DNA from: Fodinicola acaciae | Lineage (GTDB): Bacteria > Actinomycetota > Actinomycetes > Mycobacteriales > HKI-0501 | Assembly: GCF_010993745.1 (NCBI RefSeq) | Contig: NZ_WOTN01000002.1 | Span: 1,612,001-1,676,000, forward strand | Length of the DNA: 64,000 nt | Direction of reading: 5' to 3' | In this document: one piece after another, positions 39,708 to 48,181 of the stretch | Layout of the letters: each line of letters begins with the position of its first letter | How positions within the stretch are numbered: position 1 is the stretch's first letter | Translations under genes and position numbers: made by a program | Notes under the pieces: generated by a model | What the model was told of the DNA's origin: nothing | The model's input: only the letters and a program-made list of their open reading frames with translations | Databases searched by the model: none

Positions 39708-40541
39708 TCATCCGCCGAGCACGCCGAGCAGATGTGCGACCTGGTCGGCGACCGCGTCCCGGCCGGGACCGAGATACTTGCGGGGATCGACCAGTTTTTC
39801 GTCCTCCGCAAGGCGATCGCGTACGGCCGCGGTCAGGGCCTTGTTGAGATGCGTGGCGATGTTGATCTTCGTCATGCCGGCGGCGACGGCGGCGGCGAGG
39901 CCGTCGTCGGGCACGCCGGAGGAGCCGTGCAGGACCAGCGGCACCGCTACGGCCGCATGGATGTCGTGGATGAGCTCGTTGTCCAGCACGGCATCGCGCG
40001 TGAGCATCGCGTGCGAGCTGCCGACGGCGACCGCGAGAGCGTGGATGCCGGTCGACGCCACATATCGCGCCGCTTCGTCGGGATCGGTACGCACACCAGG
40101 CGCGTGTACGCCGTCCTTGCCGCCGACCTCGCCGAGCTCGGCCTCCACACGTGCGCCGAAGTCGCCGCACCAGCGTACGACCGCCGCCGTCGCGGTCACG
40201 TTTTCCTCGTACGCCAAAGCGGAACCGTCATACATGACCGACAGAAAGCCGAGTTTCACCGCCTCCTGAATGAGATCCTCACGCGTCGCATGGTCCAGGT
40301 GCACCGACACCGGCACGGCCGCGGCCTCGGCGATCGCCAGGCAGGCGCGGCCGATCGGCGCCAGCCGGCCGTGAAACTTGACGGTGTTTTCGCTGATCTG
40401 CAACACAACCGGCGCGCCGGCCCGTTCGGCGGCGGTGACGATCGCCTCGGCGTGTTCGAGCTGGATGACGTTGAAGGCGCCGACTCCGTGGCCGGCTTTC
40501 GCGGCTGGCAGGAGAATCTCGGCGATGTCGACGTGCGCCAT
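39708..40541 (-). CDS. Class II ketose-bisphosphate aldolase (GatY/KbaY-like)
   Basis: 277 residues. Zinc-dependent aldolase motifs: VSVHLDHATREDLI, VEAELGEVGGKDG, VLHGSSGVPDDGL and KINIATHLNKALT. The length and GEVGGKDG-type region match the tagatose-1,6-/fructose-1,6-bisphosphate aldolases of amino-sugar and galactitol pathways rather than long Fba. Last gene of the SIS-ROK-nagA-aldolase operon; its ATG overlaps the nagA stop. It would split the bisphosphate into two triose phosphates. Confidence 0.9.
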   Translation of the reverse strand: MAHVDIAEILLPAAKAGHGVGAFNVIQLEHAEAIVTAAERAGAPVVLQISENTVKFHGRLAPIGRACLAIAEAAAVPVSVHLDHATREDLIQEAVKLGFLSVMYDGSALAYEENVTATAAVVRWCGDFGARVEAELGEVGGKDGVHAPGVRTDPDEAARYVASTGIHALAVAVGSSHAMLTRDAVLDNELIHDIHAAVAVPLVLHGSSGVPDDGLAAAVAAGMTKINIATHLNKALTAAVRDRLAEDEKLVDPRKYLGPGRDAVADQVAHLLGVLGG

Positions 40542-41659
40542 CAGATCTCCCGGATCCATCGGCCGGCGCGTACGACTCCGGCCACGTCCAGATTTTCGTC
40601 CCACACCACGAGATCCGCCCGCAGGCCGGTGGAAATCGCGCCGACATCGGACAGGTTGTGCAGTCGCGCCGGCGTGAGAGTCGCGGCGCGTACGGCGTCG
40701 GTGAAAGCGACCCCCATGCCGACCGTACGAGCGACGACCTGCGCCAACGTCGCCGTACTGGAGGCGATGGAGCCGTTTTCCAGCCGTGCCACGCCATCCA
40801 CGACGTGCACCTTGAGGTGGCCGAGCTGAAACTCGCCGTCGCCGACACCGGCGGCCGACATCGCATCGGTGACCAGTGCGATCCGGTCGGCGCCGAGTGT
40901 CGCGAAGAGCATGTCGACGGTGCCTGGAGCGAGGTGTACGCCGTCCGCGATCACCTCGCAGATCGCGCCGGCGGCGGCCATCGACGCGGCGATCGGACCC
41001 GGATCGCGGTGGTGCAAGGGCCGCATGCCGTTGAAAAGGTGCGTCGCCATCGAGGCGCCGGAGTCGAAACCGGCGCGCACGTCCTCGTACGACCCGTCCG
41101 TGTGGCCGACCGCCGTCACCACGCCGTGGTCGGCGCATCGCTTGATCAGGTCGAGGCCGCCGGGCAGCTCCGGCGCGATCGTCACCTGCCGCACGTGGCC
41201 GCGGCCGGCCTCGAGCACCGACTCCATCAGCTCGACGTCCGGCATCCGCAGCAGCTCGGGATCGTGCGCGCCTTTTCGTGCCACGTTCAGGAAAGGACCT
41301 TCGAGATAGATGCCGGCCAGCTCGCCGGCGTCGCAGCTGTCGGCCACCACGGCGGCGGCCGTACGCATGTCGTCCGGCTTGCCGGTCACCAGGCCGCCGA
41401 GCATCGACGTCGTACCAAAAGAGCGGTGGAAGTCGGTGACGGTCTGCACGGCTTTCGGCTCTGCGGCGTTGAACGCGGCGCCGTTGCCGCCATGGACGTG
41501 AATGTCGATCAGCCCGGGCGTCAGCCACCGGCCGCCGAGGTCGACACCGTCGGCCGGTCCCTCGCCGATCTCGGCGATCCGGTCGCCGTCGATGCGCAGC
41601 CAGCCGGCCTCGACCACCCGGTCCGGCAGCACCAGCCGAGCGTTGGACAGCACAGTCAT
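40541..41659 (-). CDS. nagA: N-acetylglucosamine/galactosamine-6-phosphate deacetylase
   Basis: 372 residues. Amidohydrolase fold: TPGLIDIHVHGGNG, YLEGPFLNVARKGAHDPEL (metal Glu), AVGHTDGSYEDV, THLFNGMRPLHHRDPG, GVHLAPGTVDML and LVTDAMSAAG with the catalytic Asp. Removes the acetyl group from GlcNAc-6-P or GalNAc-6-P. Overlaps both neighbours by 4 bases, so the operon is translationally coupled. The aldolase and SIS neighbours tilt the substrate toward GalNAc-6-P. Confidence 0.92.
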   Translation of the reverse strand: MTVLSNARLVLPDRVVEAGWLRIDGDRIAEIGEGPADGVDLGGRWLTPGLIDIHVHGGNGAAFNAAEPKAVQTVTDFHRSFGTTSMLGGLVTGKPDDMRTAAAVVADSCDAGELAGIYLEGPFLNVARKGAHDPELLRMPDVELMESVLEAGRGHVRQVTIAPELPGGLDLIKRCADHGVVTAVGHTDGSYEDVRAGFDSGASMATHLFNGMRPLHHRDPGPIAASMAAAGAICEVIADGVHLAPGTVDMLFATLGADRIALVTDAMSAAGVGDGEFQLGHLKVHVVDGVARLENGSIASSTATLAQVVARTVGMGVAFTDAVRAATLTPARLHNLSDVGAISTGLRADLVVWDENLDVAGVVRAGRWIREI

Positions 41660-42561
41660 GTCGTCTCTTTCCCGTTGAGGTTGTCCCAGGCCAGCAGGCC
41701 GGCGCCGATGACGGTGGCGCGCGCCCCGAGCTTGGCCGGCACGAGCGCGGGCAGTTGCTGGAAAGTGACCCGAGCGGCCATCGCCGCGTGCAGCGGCTCG
41801 AACAGCTTCGCGCCCGACTCGGCCAGGCCGCCGCCGACCACGATGACGCTCGGCGCGAGCAGGCTGACGTACGACACGAGTGCGCGCGCCAACGCCTGGA
41901 CGGCCTCGTCCCAGACCTTGTCGGCGACCGGATCGGTGCCGAGCCGGTCGGCGATCTCGGCGGCCGTACGCTGCGTGCCGGCCTTCGCCGCGTAGTGCCG
42001 CGCGATCGCCGCGGCAGAGGAGATCGCCTCGAGGCAACCGCGGGCGCCGCAGCCGCAGAGCGGACCGCCTTCTTCCACGATCACGTGGCCGATCTCACCG
42101 GCCTGGCCGTGGCCGACGGTGATCGGATGTCCGCCGGCGGTGATCGCGCCGGCGATGCCCGTACCGATCGCGATGAACAGCTGGTCGGCGACTCCGGCGC
42201 CGGCGCCGATGCGCGCCTCGGCGAAGCCGCCGACCGCCAGGTCGTGCACGACCGTCGCGTTGATGCCGAGGCGCTGCTCGACGAGCTTGCGCAGCGGCAC
42301 GTCGCGCCAGCCGATGTTGGCCGACCACAGCGCGATGCCCTGCTCGGCGTCGACCAACCCCGGCACCGCGAGCGAGGCCGCCTCGACCTCGTACTCGGCG
42401 GTCAGCTCGGCGCACAGCCGCAGGATCGTCTCGACGACGGCGTCCGGCCCGCGCTCCGGACCGGTCGGCGTCGTACGCGCGGTGACCGGCCGCAGCTGCT
42501 CGTCGAGGACCTCGGCCTTGATCCCAGTGCCGCCGACGTCGACGGCCAACACGGCTCGCAT
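41656..42561 (-). CDS. ROK family sugar kinase
   Basis: 301 residues. ATP-binding AVDVGGTGIKAEVLD, VHDLAVGGFAEARIGAG, GTGIAGAITAGG, and the ROK zinc motif CGCGARGCLEAISS are intact. In this operon the expected job is phosphorylating free N-acetylhexosamine ahead of NagA. A glucokinase-type activity is the alternative. 14-base gap from the SIS gene. Confidence 0.9.
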   Translation of the reverse strand: MRAVLAVDVGGTGIKAEVLDEQLRPVTARTTPTGPERGPDAVVETILRLCAELTAEYEVEAASLAVPGLVDAEQGIALWSANIGWRDVPLRKLVEQRLGINATVVHDLAVGGFAEARIGAGAGVADQLFIAIGTGIAGAITAGGHPITVGHGQAGEIGHVIVEEGGPLCGCGARGCLEAISSAAAIARHYAAKAGTQRTAAEIADRLGTDPVADKVWDEAVQALARALVSYVSLLAPSVIVVGGGLAESGAKLFEPLHAAMAARVTFQQLPALVPAKLGARATVIGAGLLAWDNLNGKETT

Positions 42562-42575
42562 TCCCTGAGTCTGCC

Positions 42576-43463
42576 TCAGGTCAGGATGACCGAGCGGGTC
42601 AGATGCCGCGGGTTGTCCGCATCCAGACCGAGCGCGTTGGCCTTGGCCAGCGCCACGCGGTGCAGGCGTACCAGGTCGGCCAGCGGGTCCAGCTCGCTGG
42701 TCTCGAACCGGCCGCCGGTCGCCGCCACCTGCTCGGCCAGGCCTTCCGGCGCCGTGCCGAACATCCAGCTGACCCGGCCGGTCGTGGTGATCGCGATCGG
42801 ACCGTGGCGATATTCCATCGCCGGATAGGACTCGGTCCACGACTGCGTCGACTCGCGCATCTTGAGCGCGGCCTCGTGCGCCAGGCCGACGGTCGCGCCG
42901 CGGCCGAGGAAGGTGTATTGGTCGGCCTTCACCAGGTCCTCGTCGATCGGCGCGTCTAGGGCCTTGCGGCCGTCGGCGATCGTCGCGGTCAGGTCTTCGC
43001 CGAGGTGCGCGCGAAAGGTCGCGATCGCGGTCGTGGCGAAACGCGTCTGCACCACCGACTTCTCGTCGGCCCAGTCCAGCGCGACGACGTCGGTGGTCAG
43101 GTTGGCGAGCGGGGTCGAGGTGTCGGCCAGGATGGCGGTCGTACGCGTGCCGCGAAGCTGATCGGCGACTTCGAGGACCTCGGTCGTCGTGCCGCTGCGG
43201 CTCAACAGGACCACGCGGTCATAGCCGCGGCCGAGCCGGTGCTCGCTGGCCGCGTACGCGTCGGTGAGGCCGTGGCCGGCGTCCTCGCGCAGCGCTGCGT
43301 AGACCTGCGCCATGAAAAACGACGTGCCACAGCCGACGACGGCGACCTTCTCACCGGCCGCCGGCAGCGCCTGCCGGACCTGTTTTGCCTGGTCGACCGC
43401 GCGTTGCCAGGCATCCGGCTGGTCGGCGATCTCGGCGGCGAGATACTGGTTGGCGTCGGTCAC
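42576..43463 (-). CDS. SIS-domain sugar-phosphate isomerase/deaminase (AgaS/GlmS-like)
   Basis: 295 residues from a GTG at 43463 behind GAGGAG. Double SIS fold: AVVGCGTSFFMAQVYAALRE, VVLLSRSGTTTEVLEVADQL, YTFLGRGATVGLAHEAALKMRE, ESYPAMEYRHGPIAITTTG. It lacks the glutaminase domain of GlmS. In GalNAc operons AgaS of this type converts galactosamine-6-P to tagatose-6-P plus ammonia. First gene of the operon. A tagatose-6-P kinase, needed before the aldolase, is not in the window. Confidence 0.9.
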   Translation of the reverse strand: MTDANQYLAAEIADQPDAWQRAVDQAKQVRQALPAAGEKVAVVGCGTSFFMAQVYAALREDAGHGLTDAYAASEHRLGRGYDRVVLLSRSGTTTEVLEVADQLRGTRTTAILADTSTPLANLTTDVVALDWADEKSVVQTRFATTAIATFRAHLGEDLTATIADGRKALDAPIDEDLVKADQYTFLGRGATVGLAHEAALKMRESTQSWTESYPAMEYRHGPIAITTTGRVSWMFGTAPEGLAEQVAATGGRFETSELDPLADLVRLHRVALAKANALGLDADNPRHLTRSVILT

Positions 43464-43571
43464 GAAGTCTCCTCAGTTGCGCGTTTCTGCTCGATAAGCG
43501 TCTCGTACGAACATGTCTGCGCGCAATTATTACCCTCATCACAGCGGGTGTACGCAGGTATGGTCAGTTTC

Positions 43572-44342
43572 ATGGCGTACGAATTCGTGCTTGTCGAGCA
43601 GGATGGCCCGGTCGCCACCATCACGATGAACCGGCCCGGGCGCCGCAACGCGCTCTCGCTCGGCCACCTGCGCGAGCTGCAGGCGGCGTTTGCCGAGGTC
43701 GCGGCGTCGGAGGCGAGCGGGATCGTGTTGGCCGGGGCCGGCAAGGTGTTCTCCGCCGGCCACGACTTCGCCGACGTGGCGTCGGCCGACCTGCACGGCG
43801 TACGTGCGTTGCTGCGCACCTGCACCGACCTGTGCCAGACCATCCAGTCGGTGCCGCAGGTCGTCGTCGCACGCGTACACGGCCTGGCCACCGCCGCCGG
43901 CTGCCAACTGGTCGCCACCTGCGACCTCGCCGTCGCCGCCGAGTCGGCCGCTTTCGCCGCTCCGGGTGGAAAAGGCGGTTGGTTCTGCCACACCCCAATG
44001 GTCTCCATCGCGCGCAACGTCGGCCGTAAGCGCGCCATGGAGCTTGCGCTGACCGGCGACATGATCGACGCGCGCACGGCGTACGAGTGGGGACTGGTGA
44101 ACCGGGTCGTGGCCGACTCGGATCTGGACAAGGAAGTGGCGTCCTTGTTGGCGGCGGCCACGCGGGGGAGCCGGCGGAGCAAGGGACTGGGGAAGGAAAC
44201 GCTGTACGCCCAACTCGACCGTCCGGAGGCGGATGCGTATGCGTTGGCGCTGGAAGTGATGGCTGCGGCCAGCCAGACGGAGGAGGCGCGCGAGGGGATG
44301 GCGGCCTTCATGGAGAAAAGGTCGCCAGTCTGGCCCGGGTGA
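43572..44342 (+). CDS. Enoyl-CoA hydratase/isomerase family protein
   Basis: 256 residues. Crotonase fold: VATITMNRPGRRNALSLGHL, GIVLAGAGKVFSAGHDFADVAS (oxyanion), VARVHGLATAAGCQLVATCDLAVAAESAAFAAPGGKGGWFC, and ALTGDMIDARTAYEWGLVNRVV. The usual hydratase Glu after the second oxyanion loop is not obvious (GGKGGWFC), so isomerase or another crotonase reaction is possible. ATG at 43572 is preferred; 43560 would add four residues. Divergent from the amino-sugar operon. Confidence 0.88.
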   Translation: MAYEFVLVEQDGPVATITMNRPGRRNALSLGHLRELQAAFAEVAASEASGIVLAGAGKVFSAGHDFADVASADLHGVRALLRTCTDLCQTIQSVPQVVVARVHGLATAAGCQLVATCDLAVAAESAAFAAPGGKGGWFCHTPMVSIARNVGRKRAMELALTGDMIDARTAYEWGLVNRVVADSDLDKEVASLLAAATRGSRRSKGLGKETLYAQLDRPEADAYALALEVMAAASQTEEAREGMAAFMEKRSPVWPG

Positions 44343-44403
44343 GTGGCTGGATTTATGGTTGTTGCGGTTGAGGGTTGAGTTTTCCTGATTGTTGCGTTTT
44401 GGG

Positions 44404-44472
44404 GGTGGTTGGGTTTTCGCCTTCGCGGCGGGCGCTCCTGCGCGGAGGGCGACCTCAAGGGGAGGGGCGCGC
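44404..44472 (+). repeat. Inverted element D, left copy
   Basis: GGTGGTTGGGTTTTCGCC followed by CGGCGGGCGCTCCTGCGCGG and AGGGCGACCTCAAGGGGAGG. The reverse complement of 44994-45062 is nearly identical. It contains the short stem CTCC-TGCGC-GGAG. Not found elsewhere in the window. Confidence 0.7.
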
Positions 44473-44520
44473 GGGGTTTCGCTGTTGGTCCGGTTGGGTG
44501 CCGCGGGTGCGGTTTCGTAC

Positions 44521-44762
44521 GTGGTGTGGACCAGGAGTGTGGCTGGGGCGCCGGAGCTGCGGTGGCGTCCCGGTGGGTGGCGTGAGGGTCCAGTATGCGG
44601 GACGCGAAGGCGTGTGGAGCGCTAAATGTCCGGCTTGTGAGGGTCGCGGATGGCATGAATGTCGAGTTACTTGCGTTGGACGCAAGGAACAAGGCTTTCA
44701 CGCCACAGTGATCCCCGGAGGCTGTGACGGGTGTGACTACTGAGGCTGATAATGCTGTTGTG
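44521..44762 (+). repeat. Dispersed intergenic element C, copy 2
   Basis: Aligns with 33593-33833 over its whole length. The central stem is GTTACTTGCG-TTGGA-CGCAAGGAAC, one mismatch where copy 1 is perfect. The outer GAAGGC/GCTTTC pairing is weaker. In the frame that is open in copy 1 (ALNV ... LALDARNKAFTP) this copy stops just after TPQ, and most differences change the residue, so a protein is unlikely. Confidence 0.75.
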
Positions 44763-44993
44763 GCTGTTGGGCTGCACCAAATGTCTATTTTGATGTCTTG
44801 TTAAACAAGTATTACGCAGCCGATCCGCCTCACCCGCATTGCCAGCCACAGTAGCCACACCAGCACCACCCGGACGCTGTGATGGCGTCCATGCCGACGG
44901 GTTGCTTCCCATACGTGACCGAGCAAGCCCAGAAAACCCAGCCCCGCCCACAAACCACCGCCCGCACCCCCATGCACACCGATTGGCATCCAC

Positions 44994-45062
44994 GCGCCCC
45001 CTCCCTTGAGGTCGCCCTCCGCGCAGGAGCGCCCGCCGCGCAGGCGAAAAAACCAACCACCC
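44994..45062 (-). repeat. Inverted element D, right copy
   Basis: Reverse complement of 44404-44472 with only a few changes. It runs directly into the 33-bp tandem repeat, whose reverse complement (GTTGCGTTGGGTGGGTGG) resembles the sequence just before the left copy. The array may have grown from the edge of element D. Confidence 0.7.
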
Positions 45063-45160
45063 ACCCAACGCAACAAACAGAAAACCCAACCACCCACCCA
45101 ACGCAACAAACAGAAAACCCAACCACCCACCCAACGCGACAAAGCAGAAAACCCAACCAC
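45051..45160 (+). repeat. 33-bp tandem repeat
   Basis: Three units of about 33 bases (core CCCACCCAACGCAACAAACA), the third partly changed, then decaying copies up to about 45200. Units abut with no spacers, so this is a minisatellite and not a CRISPR array. Confidence 0.85.
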
Positions 45161-45243
45161 TTCACCAACGCGACAACCAGGAGACGCACCACCTCACCAA
45201 CGCACCAACGCCATCAATCCACCACCAGCCCTCAGCCCGCCCC

Positions 45244-46884
45244 TTAATGCGCCCCACTAGCAACCAACACCTTCGCCAACCCAGCCCGAGTCGCAACCAC
45301 AAAAACAGTCTGCCCACCAACCAATCGATGCGCCAGCTCCGGCTGCCAAACAACCCCGCCTTCCTCCGTACGCACCCCAAAAACCCGCAACCGACCCGCC
45401 GCGTCCACTGTGGACAGTGCCGCACCGTCCAAGTCGCTGCCAGCGCCGACTGGGACGGCGGCGACGAGGAGGACGCGGCGGCCGGCGGGGATGGCGGCGA
45501 GGACCTGGCGGCCCATCATGGCGGCGGCGAAAACTGGCGCGGCGGCGTAGGAGACGCTGCGTGAGACCGACAGGCCGAGCCGGCGGTCGACGCGGTCGGC
45601 GAGGTCGGGGTCGAAGAGGCGGAGTACGACGCGCGTGTCGGGGCGCAGCGCGCGTGCCGTCAGGCCGGCTTCCAGGTTGACGACGTCGTCGTCGGTCACC
45701 GCGACGACGCAACGCGCGCGACCGGCGCCGGCGGCGGCCAGAGTGCTGGCGTCGCTGGCGTCGCCGCTGACCATCGGTACGCCGAGCCGTCGCGCAGCGG
45801 CGAGCATCGCCGGCGAAGGATCGCGCTCGATGCCTACGACCTCGACTCCAGCCGCGCGCAGCTGGTCGCAGACGCGCAGGCCGACCGTACCCATGCCACA
45901 CACGACGATGTGATCCTGTGGCCGGCCGACCGGCGGTCCCAACGCGCGTACCAACCGCGCGCCGACCAGGTTGTCGACGACCGCGGCCGTGAGGAGCGCG
46001 ACGACGAGTACGCCCAGCAGCATCACCACGACACCGGCGAGCTGCAGCCAGGCCGGCGCCTCCGCCAGGTTGATGTCGCCATAGCCGGTGGTCGTCACGG
46101 TCGTGACGGTGAAATACAGCGCCTCGACCCAATGCAGCCGCAGGCCAAACTTGAACAGTACGGTCGCCAGCACCACGACGACCGTGAGGCTGGCCAGCGC
46201 GAGCCGCAGTCGCTGGTCGGTGAACTGACCCAATACGCCGAACCATTCCGTCAGCCGCCGCTTGACGGCACCCGGTTGCGCGGCGGCGGCTGCGACCACT
46301 GTTCGCAACAGGGACGCGGATGGCGTGCCGAGCACCAGGAAAGCATCGTCGGTGGAGGCCGGCAGCATGCTGATGTTGCCGTCGTCGCGATAACGCGCGA
46401 GCGGCACGACGACATCGTCGACGGCAGTCGGTGCGCCGGCGGTGAAGGTGCGGTCGGCGGCCGCGATTGGCCGGCCGCGGCCGTCGCCGAGGGCCGCCTC
46501 GACGAAGGACGGCGCCGCGATGGCCGACGCCGACAGGACCGTACAGTCGTCGAACAGGTCGTCGATGCGCTGGCCGAGTCGCAGGTTGAACATCCGCATG
46601 ACCAGCCGCAGCCGCGGGTTGAGCTCGGCGGCGACCAGTGCGGCGTGCACGTTGGTCTCGTCGCCTTCGCCGACCAACGCGAGCGCTCTCGCGTTTTCGA
46701 CACCGGCTTTGACCAGCACGGCGGCGTCGGTCGGTGAGCCGGTGACGACCTCGGCGCCGAGTTCGCGGACCAGCCGTACGACCTCGGGATGGCCGTCCGC
46801 GATCACCGCGACCGCGCGCTCGTCGAGCATGGCGAGCTCCTCGAGCATCCGTACGACCAGCGTGTCGTCGCCGCAGACGATCAT
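45244..46884 (-). CDS. Two-RCK potassium channel protein (TrkA-N/ion channel)
   Basis: 546 residues from the ATG at 46884, which has GAGGG eight bases upstream. The frame stays open to 46962, but that part reads through a repeat hairpin. Order: N-terminal TrkA/RCK domain (MIVCGDDTLVVRMLEELAMLD), two membrane helices flanking a pore with TVTTVTTTGYGDINLAE (K+ filter TGYGD), then a second NAD-binding RCK domain (HIVVCGMGTVGLRVCDQLRAAGVEVVGIERDP) and its C-terminal TrkA-C-like part. RCK domains gate the pore by binding nucleotide or ions. Ends beside the repeat block. Confidence 0.93.
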   Translation of the reverse strand: MIVCGDDTLVVRMLEELAMLDERAVAVIADGHPEVVRLVRELGAEVVTGSPTDAAVLVKAGVENARALALVGEGDETNVHAALVAAELNPRLRLVMRMFNLRLGQRIDDLFDDCTVLSASAIAAPSFVEAALGDGRGRPIAAADRTFTAGAPTAVDDVVVPLARYRDDGNISMLPASTDDAFLVLGTPSASLLRTVVAAAAAQPGAVKRRLTEWFGVLGQFTDQRLRLALASLTVVVVLATVLFKFGLRLHWVEALYFTVTTVTTTGYGDINLAEAPAWLQLAGVVVMLLGVLVVALLTAAVVDNLVGARLVRALGPPVGRPQDHIVVCGMGTVGLRVCDQLRAAGVEVVGIERDPSPAMLAAARRLGVPMVSGDASDASTLAAAGAGRARCVVAVTDDDVVNLEAGLTARALRPDTRVVLRLFDPDLADRVDRRLGLSVSRSVSYAAAPVFAAAMMGRQVLAAIPAGRRVLLVAAVPVGAGSDLDGAALSTVDAAGRLRVFGVRTEEGGVVWQPELAHRLVGGQTVFVVATRAGLAKVLVASGAH

Positions 46885-46930
46885 CCGCGGAGCCCTCGCG
46901 TCACTGGTCACGCGCGGATCGTACCGATGG

Positions 46931-46979
46931 CCGCATGGCCACCATGCGTGCATCGAACGCAAGCATGGTGGCCATGCGG
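46931..46979. repeat. Long-arm hairpin family B, copy 2
   Basis: Arms 46931-46951 and 46959-46979 (CCGCATGGCCACCATGCGTGC and its complement, one mismatch) with loop ATCGAAC, the complement of the GTTCGAT loop of copy 1. It starts 2 bases beyond the thioesterase stop on the minus strand and lies just before the channel gene. Confidence 0.8.
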
Positions 46980-46980
46980 A

Positions 46981-47388
46981 CTACAGCCCGAGGTGGTGCG
47001 GAGCGGCGGCCAGCGCGCGCCAGTGGCTGGCGGGGTCGGGGAGCAGCCGGCGGGTACGCAGGTCGAGCAGGCCGCCGACGCTGCTGACCTCGGCGACCGC
47101 GGTGCCGTCGGCGAGCGTGAACCGCTGCGAGACGCGGCTGGTTTTGCCGCTGCCGTAGGAAAAAGCCGTTGCGATGTGCACCTCGTCGCCGGCCCGCAGC
47201 TCATGCTGGAAACGGACCGTCGTCTCCAGGTTCACCGGTCCGACCCGTGCCTCCGCCAAGGCGTCCAGCGACACGCCGGCCGCGCGTACGCACTCCCAGC
47301 GCGCGTGGTCGGCGTAGTCGAGATACGCCGAGCCGCGCACGTGTCCGTTGGTGTCCAGATCCCACAGCCGTACGGCGATCGTGACCAT
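46981..47388 (-). CDS. 4-hydroxybenzoyl-CoA thioesterase-like hotdog protein
   Basis: 135 residues. Hotdog fold with the AB/4HBT-type active site DLDTNGHVRGSAYLDYADHARWE (Asp in the DxDxNGHV motif). Such enzymes hydrolyse acyl-CoA or acyl-carrier thioesters; the acyl group is unknown. 24 bases after the AraC gene on the same strand, so probably co-transcribed. Confidence 0.9.
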   Translation of the reverse strand: MVTIAVRLWDLDTNGHVRGSAYLDYADHARWECVRAAGVSLDALAEARVGPVNLETTVRFQHELRAGDEVHIATAFSYGSGKTSRVSQRFTLADGTAVAEVSSVGGLLDLRTRRLLPDPASHWRALAAAPHHLGL

Positions 47389-47412
47389 GTCGCCAGCCTG
47401 CCGGCCGCGGCC

Positions 47413-48180
47413 TCAGCGGTCTGGAAGATTCCGGCCAACCTCGCGCTGCGCCGACCAGCGCCGCACCAACGCGCCAGGCGACGACCCGGACAGCGCCAGG
47501 CACTCGCGACCCAGATGCGACTGGTCGGCATAGCCGAGATCGGCGGCCACCGCTGCCAACCCGAAACCAGCGGCGACCGCCGGCAGCCGTCGTACGAACC
47601 GCTGGAAGCGCAGCACGCGATGCAGCGTCTTGGGGCCATAGCCGACCTGGTCACGAAACACGCGCCGGAGCTGCCGATCGCTCAGACCGACCGCGTCCAG
47701 CCGCGACACGCCACCGGCCACCAGCGACGCGGCCGCCAACGCCACCCGGTCCGGCTCGCCGGCCAGCTCACCGACCAGCCGGAGCAAGGCGAGCCGCGGA
47801 TCGCCGGCCAGCGACTCCTGCCACCGGCGCGCGCGTCGACCGTGCAGAGCCTCGAGCCGGCCAGGCAGCTCATTGGCCGGACAGCCGAAGACCGTACGCG
47901 CCGCACCTGGCCGCAGCCGTACGCCGACGCTCACCACCTCGGCCTCGACCGGCTCGCGTACGGCGTGCGCGACCGCGCCGGCGACCAGCAGCTCGCGGCC
48001 GTTCCAGACCAGCTCGGTGCAGCCGTCCGGCAGCACGCGCAGCCGCCGCGACCAGCCGGCCTGACCGCGCCAGCTGCCGGCGACGAGGTCCCTCAGCGCT
48101 GGTGGCGGTGGATACGCGACGTATTCGGTCAGCCGCCCGCCGGCGCCGGCCAGCCGTCCACCACGCAGCGGCGACGGCAA
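47413..48180 (-). CDS. AraC-family transcriptional regulator
   Basis: About 255 residues. N-terminal sensing part of the short DUF6597-like kind (YVAYPPPPALRDLVAGSWRGQAGWSRRLRVLPDGCTELVWNG), C-terminal double helix-turn-helix (LSDRQLRRVFRDQVGYGPKTLHRVLRFQRF ... AAVAADLGYADQSHLGRECLALSGSSPGALVRR). The start is uncertain: TTG at 48180, 1 base after the upstream DUF2252 stop, is chosen because the frame further upstream is inside that gene. Target unknown. Confidence 0.85.
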   Translation of the reverse strand: MPSPLRGGRLAGAGGRLTEYVAYPPPPALRDLVAGSWRGQAGWSRRLRVLPDGCTELVWNGRELLVAGAVAHAVREPVEAEVVSVGVRLRPGAARTVFGCPANELPGRLEALHGRRARRWQESLAGDPRLALLRLVGELAGEPDRVALAAASLVAGGVSRLDAVGLSDRQLRRVFRDQVGYGPKTLHRVLRFQRFVRRLPAVAAGFGLAAVAADLGYADQSHLGRECLALSGSSPGALVRRWSAQREVGRNLPDR

Positions 48181-48181
48181 C

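Larger units (their letters stand above)
44343..45243. other. 900-bp gene-free block built of repeats
   Basis: Lies between converging genes. It contains element C copy 2, a 69-base inverted pair 522 bases apart (44404-44472 and 44994-45062), and a 33-bp tandem repeat. Open frames exist on both strands, because the repeat unit is a multiple of three, but their composition is repetitive (for example an 11-residue GGWLGFLFVAL-type unit) and none has a convincing start. Confidence 0.65.

Noticed and set aside
44667-45134. Repetitive open frame (GGWLGFLFVAL-type) in the repeat block
   Set aside because: All frames are open because the unit is a multiple of three; no convincing start or ribosome site, and the frame crosses element D.
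45051-45160. Possible CRISPR array
   Set aside because: The 33-bp units abut without unique spacers, and no cas genes are present; it is a minisatellite.
46885-46962. Upstream start for the potassium channel gene
   Set aside because: It would encode the repeat hairpin; the ATG at 46884 has a good ribosome site and begins the RCK fold.
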